DNA of 64,000 nt from Agrostemma githago (taxonomy: Eukaryota; Streptophyta; Magnoliopsida; Caryophyllales; Caryophyllaceae): the NCBI GenBank assembly GCA_958450325.1, contig OY288249.1, positions 65,040,166-65,104,165 on the forward strand. Direction: 5' to 3'. Position 1 is the stretch's first letter; every line of letters begins with the position of its first letter. This document shows, one piece after another, positions 33,644-44,443 of the stretch. The notes beneath the pieces were generated by a model. That model was given only the letters and a program-made list of their open reading frames with translations, was not told the origin of the DNA and did no database searches. The translations under genes and the position numbers were made by a program.

Positions 33644-35107
33644 TCGATAACTTAATGAGAATTTTGTGTAATTTTTGCCAATAATAAAAGGGTATGAACA
33701 TCTCTATGTATGCTTAATGTTCTGCACATCGATCATTTATATTTTTAATATTCTACCTCATCATAAAAGGCGATCTTTCCATGAGCCATATCCCTTGCGG
33801 TGATGGGCATTATAGTAGATAGGATGTCCATAGTTAAAAATATGTTATGTTAATACGCCTCATATGTCTAATTTTGGAGTGAGATTCATGGCGTTCCTTT
33901 GTTGGAGTGACATTTTGTTCATCTGTTCTGTGATACTATCCCATGTGGGAACATCCTTCTCTCTCTCTGTTATGAACTTATGATGTGTATCGGCTGACAA
34001 TTTTCAGCTGTGTGACTGTCGGGGTTGATCAAAAGCTACTATTTGAACTGAAATGGGGTTTTGGGTGAGGCATAACTTGTGTGAGCACTTTTGGGGTGAG
34101 GTGGGAGGTCAATTGATACATAAATAAACTACCCTTTTAGGCAACCTGTAGTGTATTCAACTATTCCATTTGATTGTGACTTGAGATAATGAGATCACAT
34201 CCTCCTTCGTAGGTCTGTACAGTTCTGCAAATTTGTAGACTCTGGTTATTTAGTGTTAATTATCTCCGGTATGATTTAATTTGGTGCACCTAGATGGAAC
34301 ATTACTTCACATCAGCAATATGAAGTGTTTCTAGTAACATATTCAAACAATTAAACCTCTCTAAAACTGCAAGGGAATAAAGGAAGAGAGCCTTCACCTG
34401 TCATTATATAACTGCTTGTTACTAAACTGGAAATAAGTTATAGAAACTGCTTGCCGTCGCGACATTACTGGAACTGGAGCCTTAACTTGACAATTTAATA
34501 CCCCGTAGTATTTAAGTTTAAAATGGATATCGTCATAGAATGACATACATTTAAAATGTTGTACATGACCCCAAAATATCGTGGATTTTGGGGTCGACCT
34601 TGCCCATAACTATGTACGCAAAATATTTTATTCAAATAGGATAGAAGGGGGAACAAAATAACGGGAGGAATATCAAACTTTATTAAAATATTTATTAAAT
34701 TGTCATTTTATTTTTAATTCTTTCAACATAAGTACAACACATGATCATTTCATAATATTCAGATGAAGCTGATCTAATAAATTTATGAAGTAAATGGTAA
34801 GGCGTTATTTGAAGTAAGACCCGTATTAGTAAAATATAAACTACGGAGTACTGATTAAATGGATAAAAAATGACTATTACCTGAGGTATAAAATAAGGTG
34901 GGCTCATGAGTTATGACGTAAAATATATCTTCTGAGAATTTGAGATATATATGTACCCACAAAAAATCAAAAATAGTGTCAAACATAATAAATAGCATTA
35001 TCAAAGACCGTCAACATTTTATGAAGAAAGGAACCCCAAACTAATACATAGCCTATTTGTCAAAGACCATCAATCAACTATATTAACGTATATACATTAT
35101 GATATGA
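33644..35107. other. Helitron body without recognised genes
   Basis: AT-rich sequence of the Helitron. It contains second copies of two short Helitron segments (33815-33840 and 34158-34181) that also occur just before the SELT-like fragment. No gene resemblance was noticed; 34300-35100 may hold further captured intron sequence that cannot be identified by eye. Confidence 0.4.
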
Positions 35108-35295
35108 TGGCAAGAATTGGTGAACAATTTGCTTGAAAATTTGCTGACTTACCCATTTGTGAGGGAAGGTTTGCTGAAGAAGACATTGACATCGAAGGAC
35201 GGATACTATGACTTTGTGAAAGGAGCATTCGAGCTATGGGGGCTTGACTTCAGCTTACTCTCTCTGTATGAGTCATTTGACTACCACCATCAGTG
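35108..35295 (+). pseudogene. Captured beta-carbonic anhydrase C-terminal fragment
   Basis: The frame reads WQELVNNLLENLLTYPFVRE, then LTSKDGYYDFVKGAFELWGL and DFSLLS, to a TGA at 35293-35295. LLTYPFVRE followed by a YYDFVxGxFELWGLD block is the C-terminal signature of plant beta-carbonic anhydrases (zinc enzymes hydrating CO2). The catalytic zinc-binding Cys and His residues lie further upstream in the family and are absent here, so the piece cannot be active. It lies antisense to the Helitron. Confidence 0.75.
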
Positions 35296-35792
35296 ATCCT
35301 CCATCTTATCTTTTACTCCGTATGTTTTAATTTCTTTACTTCCTTTGTAATCTTGATTGATCAATAAGATGCTTTTTTTCTTTGTAATTCGCATTTGAAA
35401 ATGAGTTTGTGAAACCACTGTTAATATGTTTACATCTATATATTGAAGATGGAGATTATCAGCGACTTATTATTACTTCTTGCCACACGACAATATATTC
35501 AGTACAATAAGAGACAGTTAGGTAAAAGCCTTCGACTTTTTAATTTACTGCCGCAAAATGTCAAATGGGTCGTTTGGAGTGGACGATGAGAGGTAGTATA
35601 TCCTATTATAATTCATCAAAAATTGTTACCCTTTACAAATTATTATAACGGACTTATTTGAAAACATGTGATAGACCATTGTCAATGTACTGCAATATTT
35701 TGTGAAAAAGTTCTTTTTTTAAAAAAAAAAATTCTTGTGGTATTAAATGTAGTTAATAACAGTAGTTTTGTGTTGTTATTTGATGCATGCAG

Positions 35793-35985
35793 GCCTACAT
35801 TTTGGAGGGTATTCAAGAAAAAATCAACCGAGGGATTCCAATGCATACCATATTTAGTAGCACTCTTTAGTGCGATGCTCCTCTTATATTACGCCTTTAT
35901 TAAGGAGTACGATGGTACCATGATTATCACCATCAACACTATTGGCGTTGCCATTGAAGGCTTTTACCTAACTGTATATTTTATG
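35793..35985 (+). pseudogene. Captured SWEET sugar-transporter exon fragment
   Basis: After a splice-acceptor-like GATGCATGCAG, the frame reads PTFWRVFKKKSTEGFQCIPY, then a hydrophobic segment VALFSAMLLLYYAF, TMIITINTIGVAIEGFYLTV and YFM. PTF..I.KKKSTEGFQ..PY and ITIN..G..IE..Y are signatures of the first MtN3/saliva triple-helix repeat of SWEET sugar exporters. Only one or two exons' worth is present, ending in TAG. It lies antisense to the Helitron and next to the RPA-like exon. Confidence 0.78.
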
Positions 35986-36021
35986 TAGATATCTTGGATT
36001 TAGAGACAGCAGTGTACATAC

Positions 36022-36174
36022 CTTGGAATCAATTAGGAGCATTTCAACAGATTCAGTCTTCGACTTATCCTTGAACTCCGGTCTCTCCCACATGTATATC
36101 ACCCGCACATTCAATTCTCGCAGTCTAACACCTTGGCAAAGGGTCGCAATGGAAACCGTGTTCGAGACCGCCAT
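36022..36174 (-). pseudogene. RPA-like (replication protein A) first-exon fragment
   Basis: Minus-strand ATG 36174 opens a 51-codon exon: MAVSNTVSIATLCQGVRLRE, then VRVIYMWERPEFKDKSKTE and MLLIDSK, ending at a GT donor (CCAAG|GTATGTAC). The pattern of an N-terminal strand, R(V/C)..MWE and (D/E)M.LID matches the first OB-fold of plant RPA1/DUF223-type single-strand-DNA-binding proteins, which are often carried by plant Helitrons. It is in the same orientation as the Helitron and near its 5' end. It could be a remnant of a Helitron-encoded RPA or a host capture. Confidence 0.5.
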
Positions 36175-36609
36175 TCTAGTGACAGGTATATGGAAATATA
36201 AAAATAGAGCAACAGAGGCCTAGATTTTTGAATGTACCGAACGATTTGAAGGTGTTTGAGATGAGAGCAAACTTGATGAAAATACGCAGCAATTATATAG
36301 GCAGTACATTGACGATGGTGTAGAGGCAATGTAGGCATAGGGAAGATACAACAGAATTAAGAAGAAGTAGCATTGAATGTGTGCAGTTTCCATAGCAGCC
36401 TGTTGCATTACCCATGAGAAAATGCAAATCACGAAACATGCATCATTAATAGGGTTGGGGTTACTTCTCCCCTAAACAATCTAATTTCAATTTCTTAACA
36501 TAATACATGTTACTATTCCAAAAGTGCAAAAAAGAGGACTAATTTCAAAATGGTGCTTCTACATTGCGCCACGTAGCTGCTAGCGGTGTCTTCTTTTATA
36601 GAAAGAAGA

Positions 36610-37264
36610 TAAACTACACATAAACAAACAAGTAAACAACACAAAGATAAAATAACATTACAATGCACGATTAGCGATAAAGATTATAACTTTAAACTAA
36701 TTACTAACTAAACATATCATAAACATAAAATTAAAGATAAATAAAACAATAAAAGATAAGAGATAAGAATTATACCAAAAAAGATAGAATTACTAGGAAG
36801 CTTGAATGTTGAGGAAAAGAGTATTAAATAAACTATTAAAACTAATTAAATCCAAAAGAAAATTAAGAAGAATAAAAAGGGGGAAGAGGTTGCTCTGCTT
36901 CTGCGTTACTACTACTCCTAAACCTCTACTCTAATTCTCTACTCTTTCAAATCAGCCCCCATCCTCATTTTTCCATAGTGGGCCGGATGTTCTTTTGTGT
37001 TTGGGCCCAATCCTCAATAGTTGTTTGATTTGATCCGTTTTATTCCGTCTTTATCGTCTCGGTTCTCTTCGGTACCTATAAAATCAAATATCGACGCACA
37101 GTACCCAATTCTCGAGAAATAACATAATTTAACACTAAATATACTAGACTCGACTAATAAGCTAATTAAAGACAAAACGACTCAATAATAACAAAACGTG
37201 TTATAAAATTGACTAAATAAGAGTCAAAACGTGGGACAAAAATAGATAAAATCACGACTTATCA
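36610..37264 (-). repeat. 5' LTR, direct piece right of the Helitron
   Basis: Matches 22100-22749 of the 3' LTR with few differences and ends in CACGACTTATCA, the outer LTR end, followed by the target duplication TCGGT (37265-37269). It continues the LTR sequence interrupted at 30324. Confidence 0.88.
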
Positions 37265-37269
37265 TCGGT

Positions 37270-37672
37270 AGTTCACATATTTAAAATAACTTATAATATA
37301 TAATTTTTAAAAAGAAAAAAATCAAAGAAAATAACAGAAGAATCTGAAGATTTGCAAAAAAAAAAGGCTTAATTGTAAGATTAGTTACGTATATATTGGA
37401 AAAAAAAATCATATACATTATATATAATTTTATCACCTTTTGAAGTAATGAAGTGCATTTAGTAGAGTGGTATTTAGGAAGTGAATAATTGGTATGTGTA
37501 TTAGTTATACTTGTGTTTGAGTCAAACACTACTCACACTATATCCATTTTAACGTTTTTTAATATCTCTCTAATTTTCTACCCTTCAAAACTTCCGTACT
37601 TTTGTTATCATCACTCTTACGTTTATATGTACAAAAATATGCAGAAAATATATAAATTGGTTATCCAAACAA
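37270..37672. other. Spacer between two elements
   Basis: AT-rich sequence of 403 bp between the retrotransposon and the right Helitron-like element. No gene or repeat is recognised. Confidence 0.5.
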
Positions 37673-39889
37673 TCCCCCTTTCTACTAACCAAATAACAAT
37701 CTCCAAAATTTTCGCGCCTAATGCAAAATGGGCCTATTTTTGGATTGGGCTTACATTGTCAACCGAATATCTATACAAGTCCACAATTACTATCCTCAAA
37801 CCAAATAGAAGAAATGATTGGTTAATATCTATATTTGATTAGGTTATAGTACAATTGCACGTGGTCTATCCTAAAACCAAATACTTTGTATCTATATTTG
37901 GTATAATTGCACAATTACCGAAGAAGTGATTAAAAACTTACCTTACTTAAAAAGATTTTATAACGCACTTGGTAGAAATATTGGCATAATAAGCACTTAA
38001 AATTAGACTACGTACTTTTTTGTCATAAATTGGGTTATGTCAACATGAGTCTGAAATTATTATCTGTCGTAATCATGTCTTAATCTATATTATTTTCCAT
38101 ATATTATGCCATATAATCCGTATATATATGTACTCCCTCCGTCCCAATGAATTCTTTACGTTTCTTTTTTGACACTATCCATGAGGTGAAGTAATATTTG
38201 ATCTAACTTCTAAAATATAATGTAAAATATAGTCATGTGAGATCTTTTTTGAATTGTCATAATAATTATATTAAGAATATCAAATTTTTAGAAGTTTTAA
38301 TAATACGTAAATAAATATATGAAAGAAACAAAATGCGCATCGATAAGTGTGAAAAAACAAACGTAAAGAATTCATTGGAACAGATGGAGTAATTATTATA
38401 TCACGTTATATTTCATCCCATATCAAGTTTCGTGTAATACCGATAATTGAAATCTCATATCAAGTTTCGTGTAATACCGATAATTGTATTTCTGAGTATC
38501 TATGACAATATAATTTATAAAGGGTGATAGTATTAGAGTACCCTTAATAATATAACAATTATACGCATGTGATATATATCATGTGTTATGTGATATATAC
38601 ATGTGTTATTTGAGTCTATACTAGAAGATATTATTATAATTTTTATATATTGTTATGATATGTCATACTATTATGATATGCACAATCTTATTCCATATAT
38701 CATATACTCCGTACAATCTTATTCTATATATCATGCTAATTGATTGATTGATAAATTGTGCAATTAATTGATTGATTGATTGATGTGATATCCTACCGTT
38801 TAATATCGTTGAATCAATTCCACTAACCAAATAACAATCCTCCAAAAATTTTTCACCTACTACCATATGACCCTATTTTTGGGTCATTTAGTGTATTTGG
38901 TTGAGCTTATATTGTCAAATAAATATCTACTAGATATGGTGCATATAATCCTACTCCGTTATTAAGGCTAAATATATGCTAAATATAAGTTATAATATAT
39001 ATGCTAAATATATCATATCATAATCATAATATCATATATATCGTGCATCATTAAAAATATATGTTAAATATATGGTAAATATAGCCTCATGACGGATATG
39101 ACAAGTATATTTTACAATCTCTAAGATTTATGTCAGTGTATACTAAATATCGAGAATGTATATATAATAGCGGAAATACATTTTATTTTTGTAATAATCA
39201 TGACTGATATAAGATTGTAATTAAATATTATAATTGTAATCCCCTATTACCTAAAAGAATAAAAATTCTCAAATATTTTCTCGCCTAAATTTTAAGCTCT
39301 CAATTTGGACAAAATCAATATAACAATAAGGAAAAATCCACACTCAATTATCAATCATATCATATAAAGAATACTTACGGGTTAAATATTTAAAAACTAA
39401 TAATGAGTGTATTGATGATAACAAATTGTAGAAATATAGTTGCTTAAATTTATAACAACAATTATGAACTATTTTATGAACAAATGATATATACTAAAAT
39501 TATAAAGAATAACTACATCTAAACATCAAGAGTATAGAATTATACTCTATTTGAAAATAAATTTAAAATGAATATACATTTCACAATTTACACAAATTAT
39601 TCTTATATTAAAAAAAATATTTAAAAGAGAAATGATTATCTCGAGAAATATGAATGACAAATAAAACACAGAGGTAGTAATTTTTTGGACTACATATTTC
39701 ATTATATTAGTTGAGGTCGTCATCTTGATTAATTATGTAATTTCAAATTATTTTTTTATATCCAAATAAAATGATAAAAATCATGAAAAATTATCAAGTT
39801 TCTAATTAAAATTTATTTTGTATAAATAATTAACTAAAATAAATAAATTTCTACAAATGCCGTGCATACCTGCACGGGGTCTATACTAG
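37673..39889 (+). mobile_element. Non-autonomous Helitron, right copy (2,217 bp)
   Basis: Starts TCCCCCTTTCTACTAACC after a host A and ends CCGTGCATACCTGCACGG, GGTCTATACTAG before a host T. The 7-bp stem CCGTGCA/TGCACGG (39860-39877) sits 9 nt before CTAG (39886-39889), the standard Helitron 3' end. It has no coding sequence. The left relative is at 12807-16151. A second, internal copy of the 5'-terminal segment (CCACTAACCAAATAACAATC...) occurs at about 38819 and also, at the same relative place, in the left copy (about 15087). Confidence 0.8.
38133..38389. mobile_element. Stowaway-like MITE inside right Helitron (257 bp)
   Basis: CTCCCTCCGTCCCAATGAAT begins after TA (38131-38132); the right end inverted reads CTCCATCTGTTCCAATGAAT and is followed by TA (38390-38391). 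Terminal repeats are about 30 bp. It occupies the same place as 14457-14691 in the left copy. Confidence 0.85.
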
Positions 39890-40897
39890 TTAAACATTAT
39901 CCCTTTTAATAGTCTAAACCAACACTTTTATCTTATTGTTTTGTTTTATTGCTATGGACAAACCTGACTAATTCTTATTGTGAAAGTTAATTCTTTTATT
40001 TATTAAAACATTAAATTTTATTAGAACAATCTATCATATAATATCAATAATATCAAATTATTACGGAGTACCTTATAATATCAATTATTACATTTGTCTT
40101 GATGATTATCATAAAACGAAATGGACGGCGGAAGTTTGTTTGATTGCGAGTTTAATAGAGACGCCTGGTATTAGACGTTTCAGTACAGGCGCACATACAA
40201 AAACGTTCATTCTAGCTTGATATGAGCTTTCAAGAATTGTCTCGTCTCGGCATATCCTTGTGATTGTTAGATCCTTTTTGTGTATCGTCATCCTTGATGA
40301 CTATTGAAGTCCATGATACTCGAATGTGCGTCATCGGATATTCACTCAAAGTCGAATGTTGAAAATAGTTTTATACGGAGTAATATAGTACTGGGCAGTA
40401 AAGTAAGAACGAGTTAGGTTATTGAAATGCCTTATCGATATAGAATCAGGTTCCTGTGAGAACCTAAACTTGAATGAGAACGACCTTGAAAACGAACTAG
40501 TTACACTTCTATATATACCCAAGTTACACTTTTATATAAGGGCCAAATAACCAATTGAGTAAAAAAAGTGGCTCAAAGGTGACGGTTGGTAAAAAAAGTA
40601 TCGCCGGCGTGAAATAGGTTAACAAAGTGGCACCTGAGTGACGAATTGATAAAAAAATGTTGCCGATGCCAAATAGGTAAAAAAAGTGGTACCGAAATGA
40701 CGAATTAGTAAAAAAAAATATAATCGTGTTACGGATTAAAAAAAATTAACCGATTCAAGAAATTGGTAAAAAACGTAATCGGTGTCAAATTGTTACGGAT
40801 TAAAAAAATTAATCGATGCGACACTATTTAGATATTAATATTCGTAAAATAAATTACCTAACATTTTGGGTCGGTTTTTATATGACAAATGTCATGT
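39890..40897. other. Spacer with degenerate GGTAAAAAAAGT-type repeats
   Basis: AT-rich. From about 40550 to 40830 a ~55-65-bp motif with GGTAAAAAAAGTGGCACC, GAGTGACGAATTGGTAAAA and similar words recurs about five times. No gene. 40841-40877 is the left arm of an inverted repeat whose other arm is at 62534-62570. Confidence 0.5.
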
Positions 40898-41346
40898 AAT
40901 AGTGTAGACACCCGCATTTTGACTGCCAGGTGTCTATGGTAGTTTCCAAAAAACACCCGATGATGATCGGACGCTAACGTGCTCTAACGCGCTCGGATAC
41001 GGGCTCGAAATCAATAATGTCCGGCATGGGCTTTTAACGGGATACAAATCTCACAAAACCAACCTCAAATTCAGGCCCAGTGGGTCGTTCCGAGCAAAAT
41101 GAGACTAATTTGGCTCAAAACCGACACCAAAAATAATTTCCGTCTTTTAGCGACCGGGTCAAAACCCGGTCAAGACAAACCCGGCACAAAAAGCGACCTG
41201 ATACGTTCGAAATCAGCCAAGATCAGCCAAATCAATCCAAATTAATGCCAAATCAATCACAATCAATCAAGAGCAAATCAAGGCAATCACGCCCAAAATA
41301 GACCGAGTGGAGCCTCACAAAACTGGTCCAGGTGCATCCGCGAGGG

Positions 41347-41410
41347 CACTCGACCGAGTGCACCCGCGCCACTCGGTCGAGTGACCCATGTGTCGGGGCT
41401 CTCTATAAAT
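41347..41410 (+). promoter_or_regulatory. LTR promoter: paired palindromes and TATA box (5' LTR)
   Basis: TATAAAT at 41404-41410 in CTCTATAAATACCC is the likely core promoter. Two 14-bp near-perfect palindromes, CACTCGACCGAGTG (41347-41360) and CACTCGGTCGAGTG (41370-41383), end 43 and 20 bp upstream of it. The same arrangement is in the 3' LTR (TATA 55294-55300). Confidence 0.6.
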
Positions 41411-41718
41411 ACCCGTCAACCTTTGACACAAAGACAACTCTTGGAACACTTTTCACCCTTCAAAAATTCAGCCAACCTTGCACTCATCTTACACCCTACA
41501 CTTTGCAACACCATTCTCGACATCACAATACACACGAAACCGAGCCATACATGCACACCATCAACTCCTCCTACACATCTCGACGTTCCCGTGCCATTGC
41601 CGCCGTTTGACGAACCGTATCCCGAGAAACAAGAACATGTAGGTTGAGGGTGTGACAATTCAACACCGACTTTTCCTTCTTCATCCTTTTTCTCGATCTT
41701 TTATGTATATTTATATTT

Positions 41719-42577
41719 CGGAATTACTTTTTCATAATTGCATGTTACTCAATCATATCTGAAATTTCCTGATTAATCCTATAATACCCTTCCCATAATT
41801 TTTCATCATACTTGATGTTTTAATTCTTTTCTCTTGTTTTCTAAACCTCTTTTTCCAACTTCGTCAATTTTAAAAAATCAATCGATTAATTCACTATGGA
41901 TTATAATTCGTTAATCGATGTTTTTATTTTACTTGCAAACTACTTATGATTTACCCTAATAGAATTAGGATTAATGTTTTTTTACCTATGATTTACCCTA
42001 ATTGAATTATGATTTATCCTAATTATAAATTACTTATGATTCACCCTAATTACTTATGAATTAGGTTGTACATATATTTTTTAGTATTTTGTAATTATAT
42101 TTTATTTTAATTACCGAATTAATTTTGATTTGTACTTTTGTAATTATCGTATTTTAATTATTATTATTATTATTGAAGAATTTAATTTTCTTGTTAATTT
42201 TTTCTGTTATTTGAGTGTAATATATGAGGGTAATTATTATCAATAAATCATGGAACAAAAATTAAAATAAATAGTTTTTCCCAAATTACGAAAAAAAATA
42301 CAACTACTAATCACTTTTCCAAAAAAAAGCATTTTCTATAAAACCGGGAAAAAATGGGAATAAAAAATAAAAAATTGGTGGTCGGATTGACGGCCGGAGT
42401 GGCGGGCTGGAGTTGTTGTCGACGTAACGAGGTGGTGTAGGGTAGGAGTTTTGGGATTTATTTAGATTTCACCCAAAACTCTCTAATGTTAGTGTGAGGG
42501 GAGGAGGAAATGAGAGGGGCATTAGCGTAATTTTGAAGTATAAATGAGTAACAAACAATTATGAAAAAGTATCACCC
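41719..42577. mobile_element. MITE in the 5' LTR (859 bp, 8-bp TSD)
   Basis: The LTR sequence is interrupted by 859 bp flanked by TTATATTT on both sides (41711-41718 and 42578-42585); the 3' LTR has a single TTATATTT (55601-55608) and no insert. The left end CGGAATTACTTTTTCATAATTG and inverted right end GGGTGATACTTTTTCATAATTG share TACTTTTTCATAATTG exactly, and weaker similarity extends about 70 bp. An 8-bp duplication suggests hAT; the long terminal repeats would also suit a MULE with a 9-bp site. No coding sequence. Confidence 0.85.
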
Positions 42578-42735
42578 TTATATTTATGCTTATAGTATTA
42601 TATTTAGTCGATAGTAACGACATTACTAACATCTAACATTTATTTCTTGCATCTAACATCTAACGCTAACATTTTACTTATCGCATTTTAATTATCGTTA
42701 TGTACATTTTATTATAATATTATGTACCGCATATG

Positions 42736-42736
<1 letters not shown>

Positions 42737-42826
<90 letters not shown>
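42737..42826. repeat. (AT)n microsatellite in the 5' LTR
   Basis: About 90 bp of nearly pure AT repeat. The same site in the 3' LTR (about 55758-55777) has only about 20 bp followed by a T run, so the length changed after insertion. Confidence 0.95.
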
Positions 42827-42829
<3 letters not shown>

Positions 42830-44425
42830 TGCGTAATAATATCAAAACTCGGATCCGAACTCGTTTGACTACAATGATCAATTTTTTAGGGTTCGTTTAT
42901 TAACACGATCCCGATCATTCGTAGTTGAACGCGTATGAATCCATTTCAAAGATTAGTACGGAACCCGTTGACACGAAAATCGACATCACCTAATCCGTAA
43001 GGATTAATATCGATGTCGTGACGTAGAGGGACGCAATTTCGTCACTAATCAAATTTCTAAAACTAACGACAACTCCTTTTACAAAAATCCGATAACGGTA
43101 TTATAATCATATAAGACATGATTATAATACCGGCAAACCGAACTAAATCTAAATTCGTCGATATTTTTATTTAATTCGGCCAACCCTCGATTTAAAACGC
43201 ATAAAATCACACGAGTCATAACTCGTATAGGTGCCACTCGGCCGAGTATACCTGCTACTCGACCGAGTAGCACCCCAAATCGTGGGCAGAAACCTTTTTT
43301 AAGGACACACTCGACCGAGTCAGCCCCGACTCGATCGAGTGGGTCCTGTAGCCCAGAAACCCGAGGGCTCTTTTTATAGCATTCGAGCCTCGTCTTTTTA
43401 AAAGCGACTTAGTCGACACGTGTAAAGTCAATCACGTGATCTCCTTTTCAAAATACATGCATATCATCGCACATAAACAACTTTGATCGACGGTCTCACT
43501 ATTAATCTTGCGTTGATGACTCCGTAGTCGCATCCAACGCATAATTAATTTAGGCTCCAATTTACCGACATGATAAGTTGGGACAAGGCATCGGGATTTG
43601 GGATCGGGCTAGCACCACTCCTAGGTCCTATATCCCCGTCCTTCGAATAATACATAAAACAATACGTATTTAATTGAAGTTCGTCCACCTACGCAAATTC
43701 ACGGTCTAGTTTATACACGGGTCCGTTTCTAACTATTGCTTATCATTTTGGCTATATATATTTCGATTATTCCACTTTTATTGCTCGTTGTATTGTGAAT
43801 TCCGGGTTGTATTCCGCCCGTGTAATTTGTAATCGATTTATTATTGTTTTGCTTTATTTATTTACGTTTTACCGTTTATAAATGAACCCTCGCATGCTAA
43901 ATCACTTCGACAATAAATTAGATGCATTAAAATGACGTAGCTCACATTTAATTCGCATGCTTAGCTAAAACGCTGTTTGCATATCATTTCACCGAATCAC
44001 TAACGCGCATATTAGAAAGTCAAACGATGTCTTAGTAGAGGCCGCTATGTGCGGGCGGGGTTGGGTGTCCTTAGTGGGCTTCCCAACACGTACCCTAACC
44101 CCTTACTCAGAACCTCGGTTTTCGGATGCCCGAAACCGTTGGCGCACGAGAGTCATTCTTTACACGATTACCGGTATAGATGGTATCGGTATCGCAATGC
44201 AAAGGGACGAGCCCAATAAACTCTAAAACCGAGATGGGCCATACTTTGTGTATGGTCCATAGCGATATAGAGTGGGCTCGAACGGTTCCGAATAACCATA
44301 AAATTCGGTGGCGACTCCATTTCGACTTAAATTTCAATTCGATCCATTCTCATATGGAGGTACATTCGCCTACCCGAAACCCGCGCGTGGCCGCGTCGGG
44401 GTGGACCTACGTCATGTCCACAATT

Positions 44426-44443
44426 TGGCGACTCCGCTGGGGA
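44426..44443 (+). other. Primer-binding site, complementary to tRNA-Arg
   Basis: TGGCGACTCCGCTGGGGA, 3 nt after the 5' LTR, is complementary to CCA plus the 3' end of a plant tRNA-Arg (ending CCCCAGCGGAGTCG), the primer used by Tat/Ogre-type elements. Confidence 0.88.

Larger units (their letters stand above)
30325..36609 (-). mobile_element. Non-autonomous Helitron carrying gene fragments (6,285 bp)
   Basis: On the minus strand it begins TCTTCTTTCTATAAAAGAAG after a host A (36610) and ends ...CCCGTGACACTAG before a host T (30324), the A^T insertion and TC...CTAG ends of Helitrons. There is no target duplication, as expected. The interrupted LTR reads on continuously when this block is removed, which defines both boundaries. 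A short stem TCAC/GTGA lies just before the CTAG end, weaker than usual. No Rep/helicase is present. It holds pieces resembling SELT-like, beta-carbonic anhydrase, SWEET and RPA genes, and was later hit by an LTR element (solo LTR 32002-33638). Confidence 0.82.
21188..37264 (-). mobile_element. Gag-only LTR retrotransposon, enlarged by nested LINE and Helitron
   Basis: Outer ends are TGATAA...TTATCA, and identical 5-bp target duplications TCGGT lie at 21183-21187 and 37265-37269, so everything between is one insertion locus. On the minus strand the order is 5' LTR (37264 down to about 25874, rearranged and interrupted), primer-binding site (25872-25855), a gag-like gene (25743-24139), polypurine tract (22761-22750) and 3' LTR (22749-21188). 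Subtracting the LINE with one target copy and the Helitron leaves about 5.75 kb. No protease, reverse transcriptase or integrase is seen, so the element was non-autonomous. LTR and primer-site type suggest a Gypsy, Athila-like relationship (inference). Confidence 0.88.
40903..44422 (+). repeat. 5' LTR of the Tat element (3,520 bp)
   Basis: Longer than the 3' LTR because of an 859-bp MITE (41719-42577) and an expanded AT microsatellite (about 42737-42826). It has palindromes CACTCGACCGAGTG at 41347-41360 and CACTCGGTCGAGTG at 41370-41383, then a TATA box at 41404. Four further related palindromes lie at 43235-43341. Confidence 0.95.

Noticed and set aside
21188..37264. Interpreting 36610-37264 as a separate solo LTR fragment
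   Set aside because: Its sequence continues exactly from 30324 and it carries the outer target duplication TCGGT, so it is the far part of the same element's 5' LTR.
40109..40291. 60-codon minus-strand frame
   Set aside because: Too short, no similarity seen and in a repeat-rich spacer.
41332..41647. Two overlapping ~90-codon frames near the start of the Tat LTR (also 55222-55537)
   Set aside because: They overlap in different frames, span the TATA box and show no domain.
41711..42585. Interpreting the LTR length difference as a deletion in the 3' LTR
   Set aside because: The extra block has terminal inverted repeats and an 8-bp duplication, which point to an insertion in the 5' LTR.
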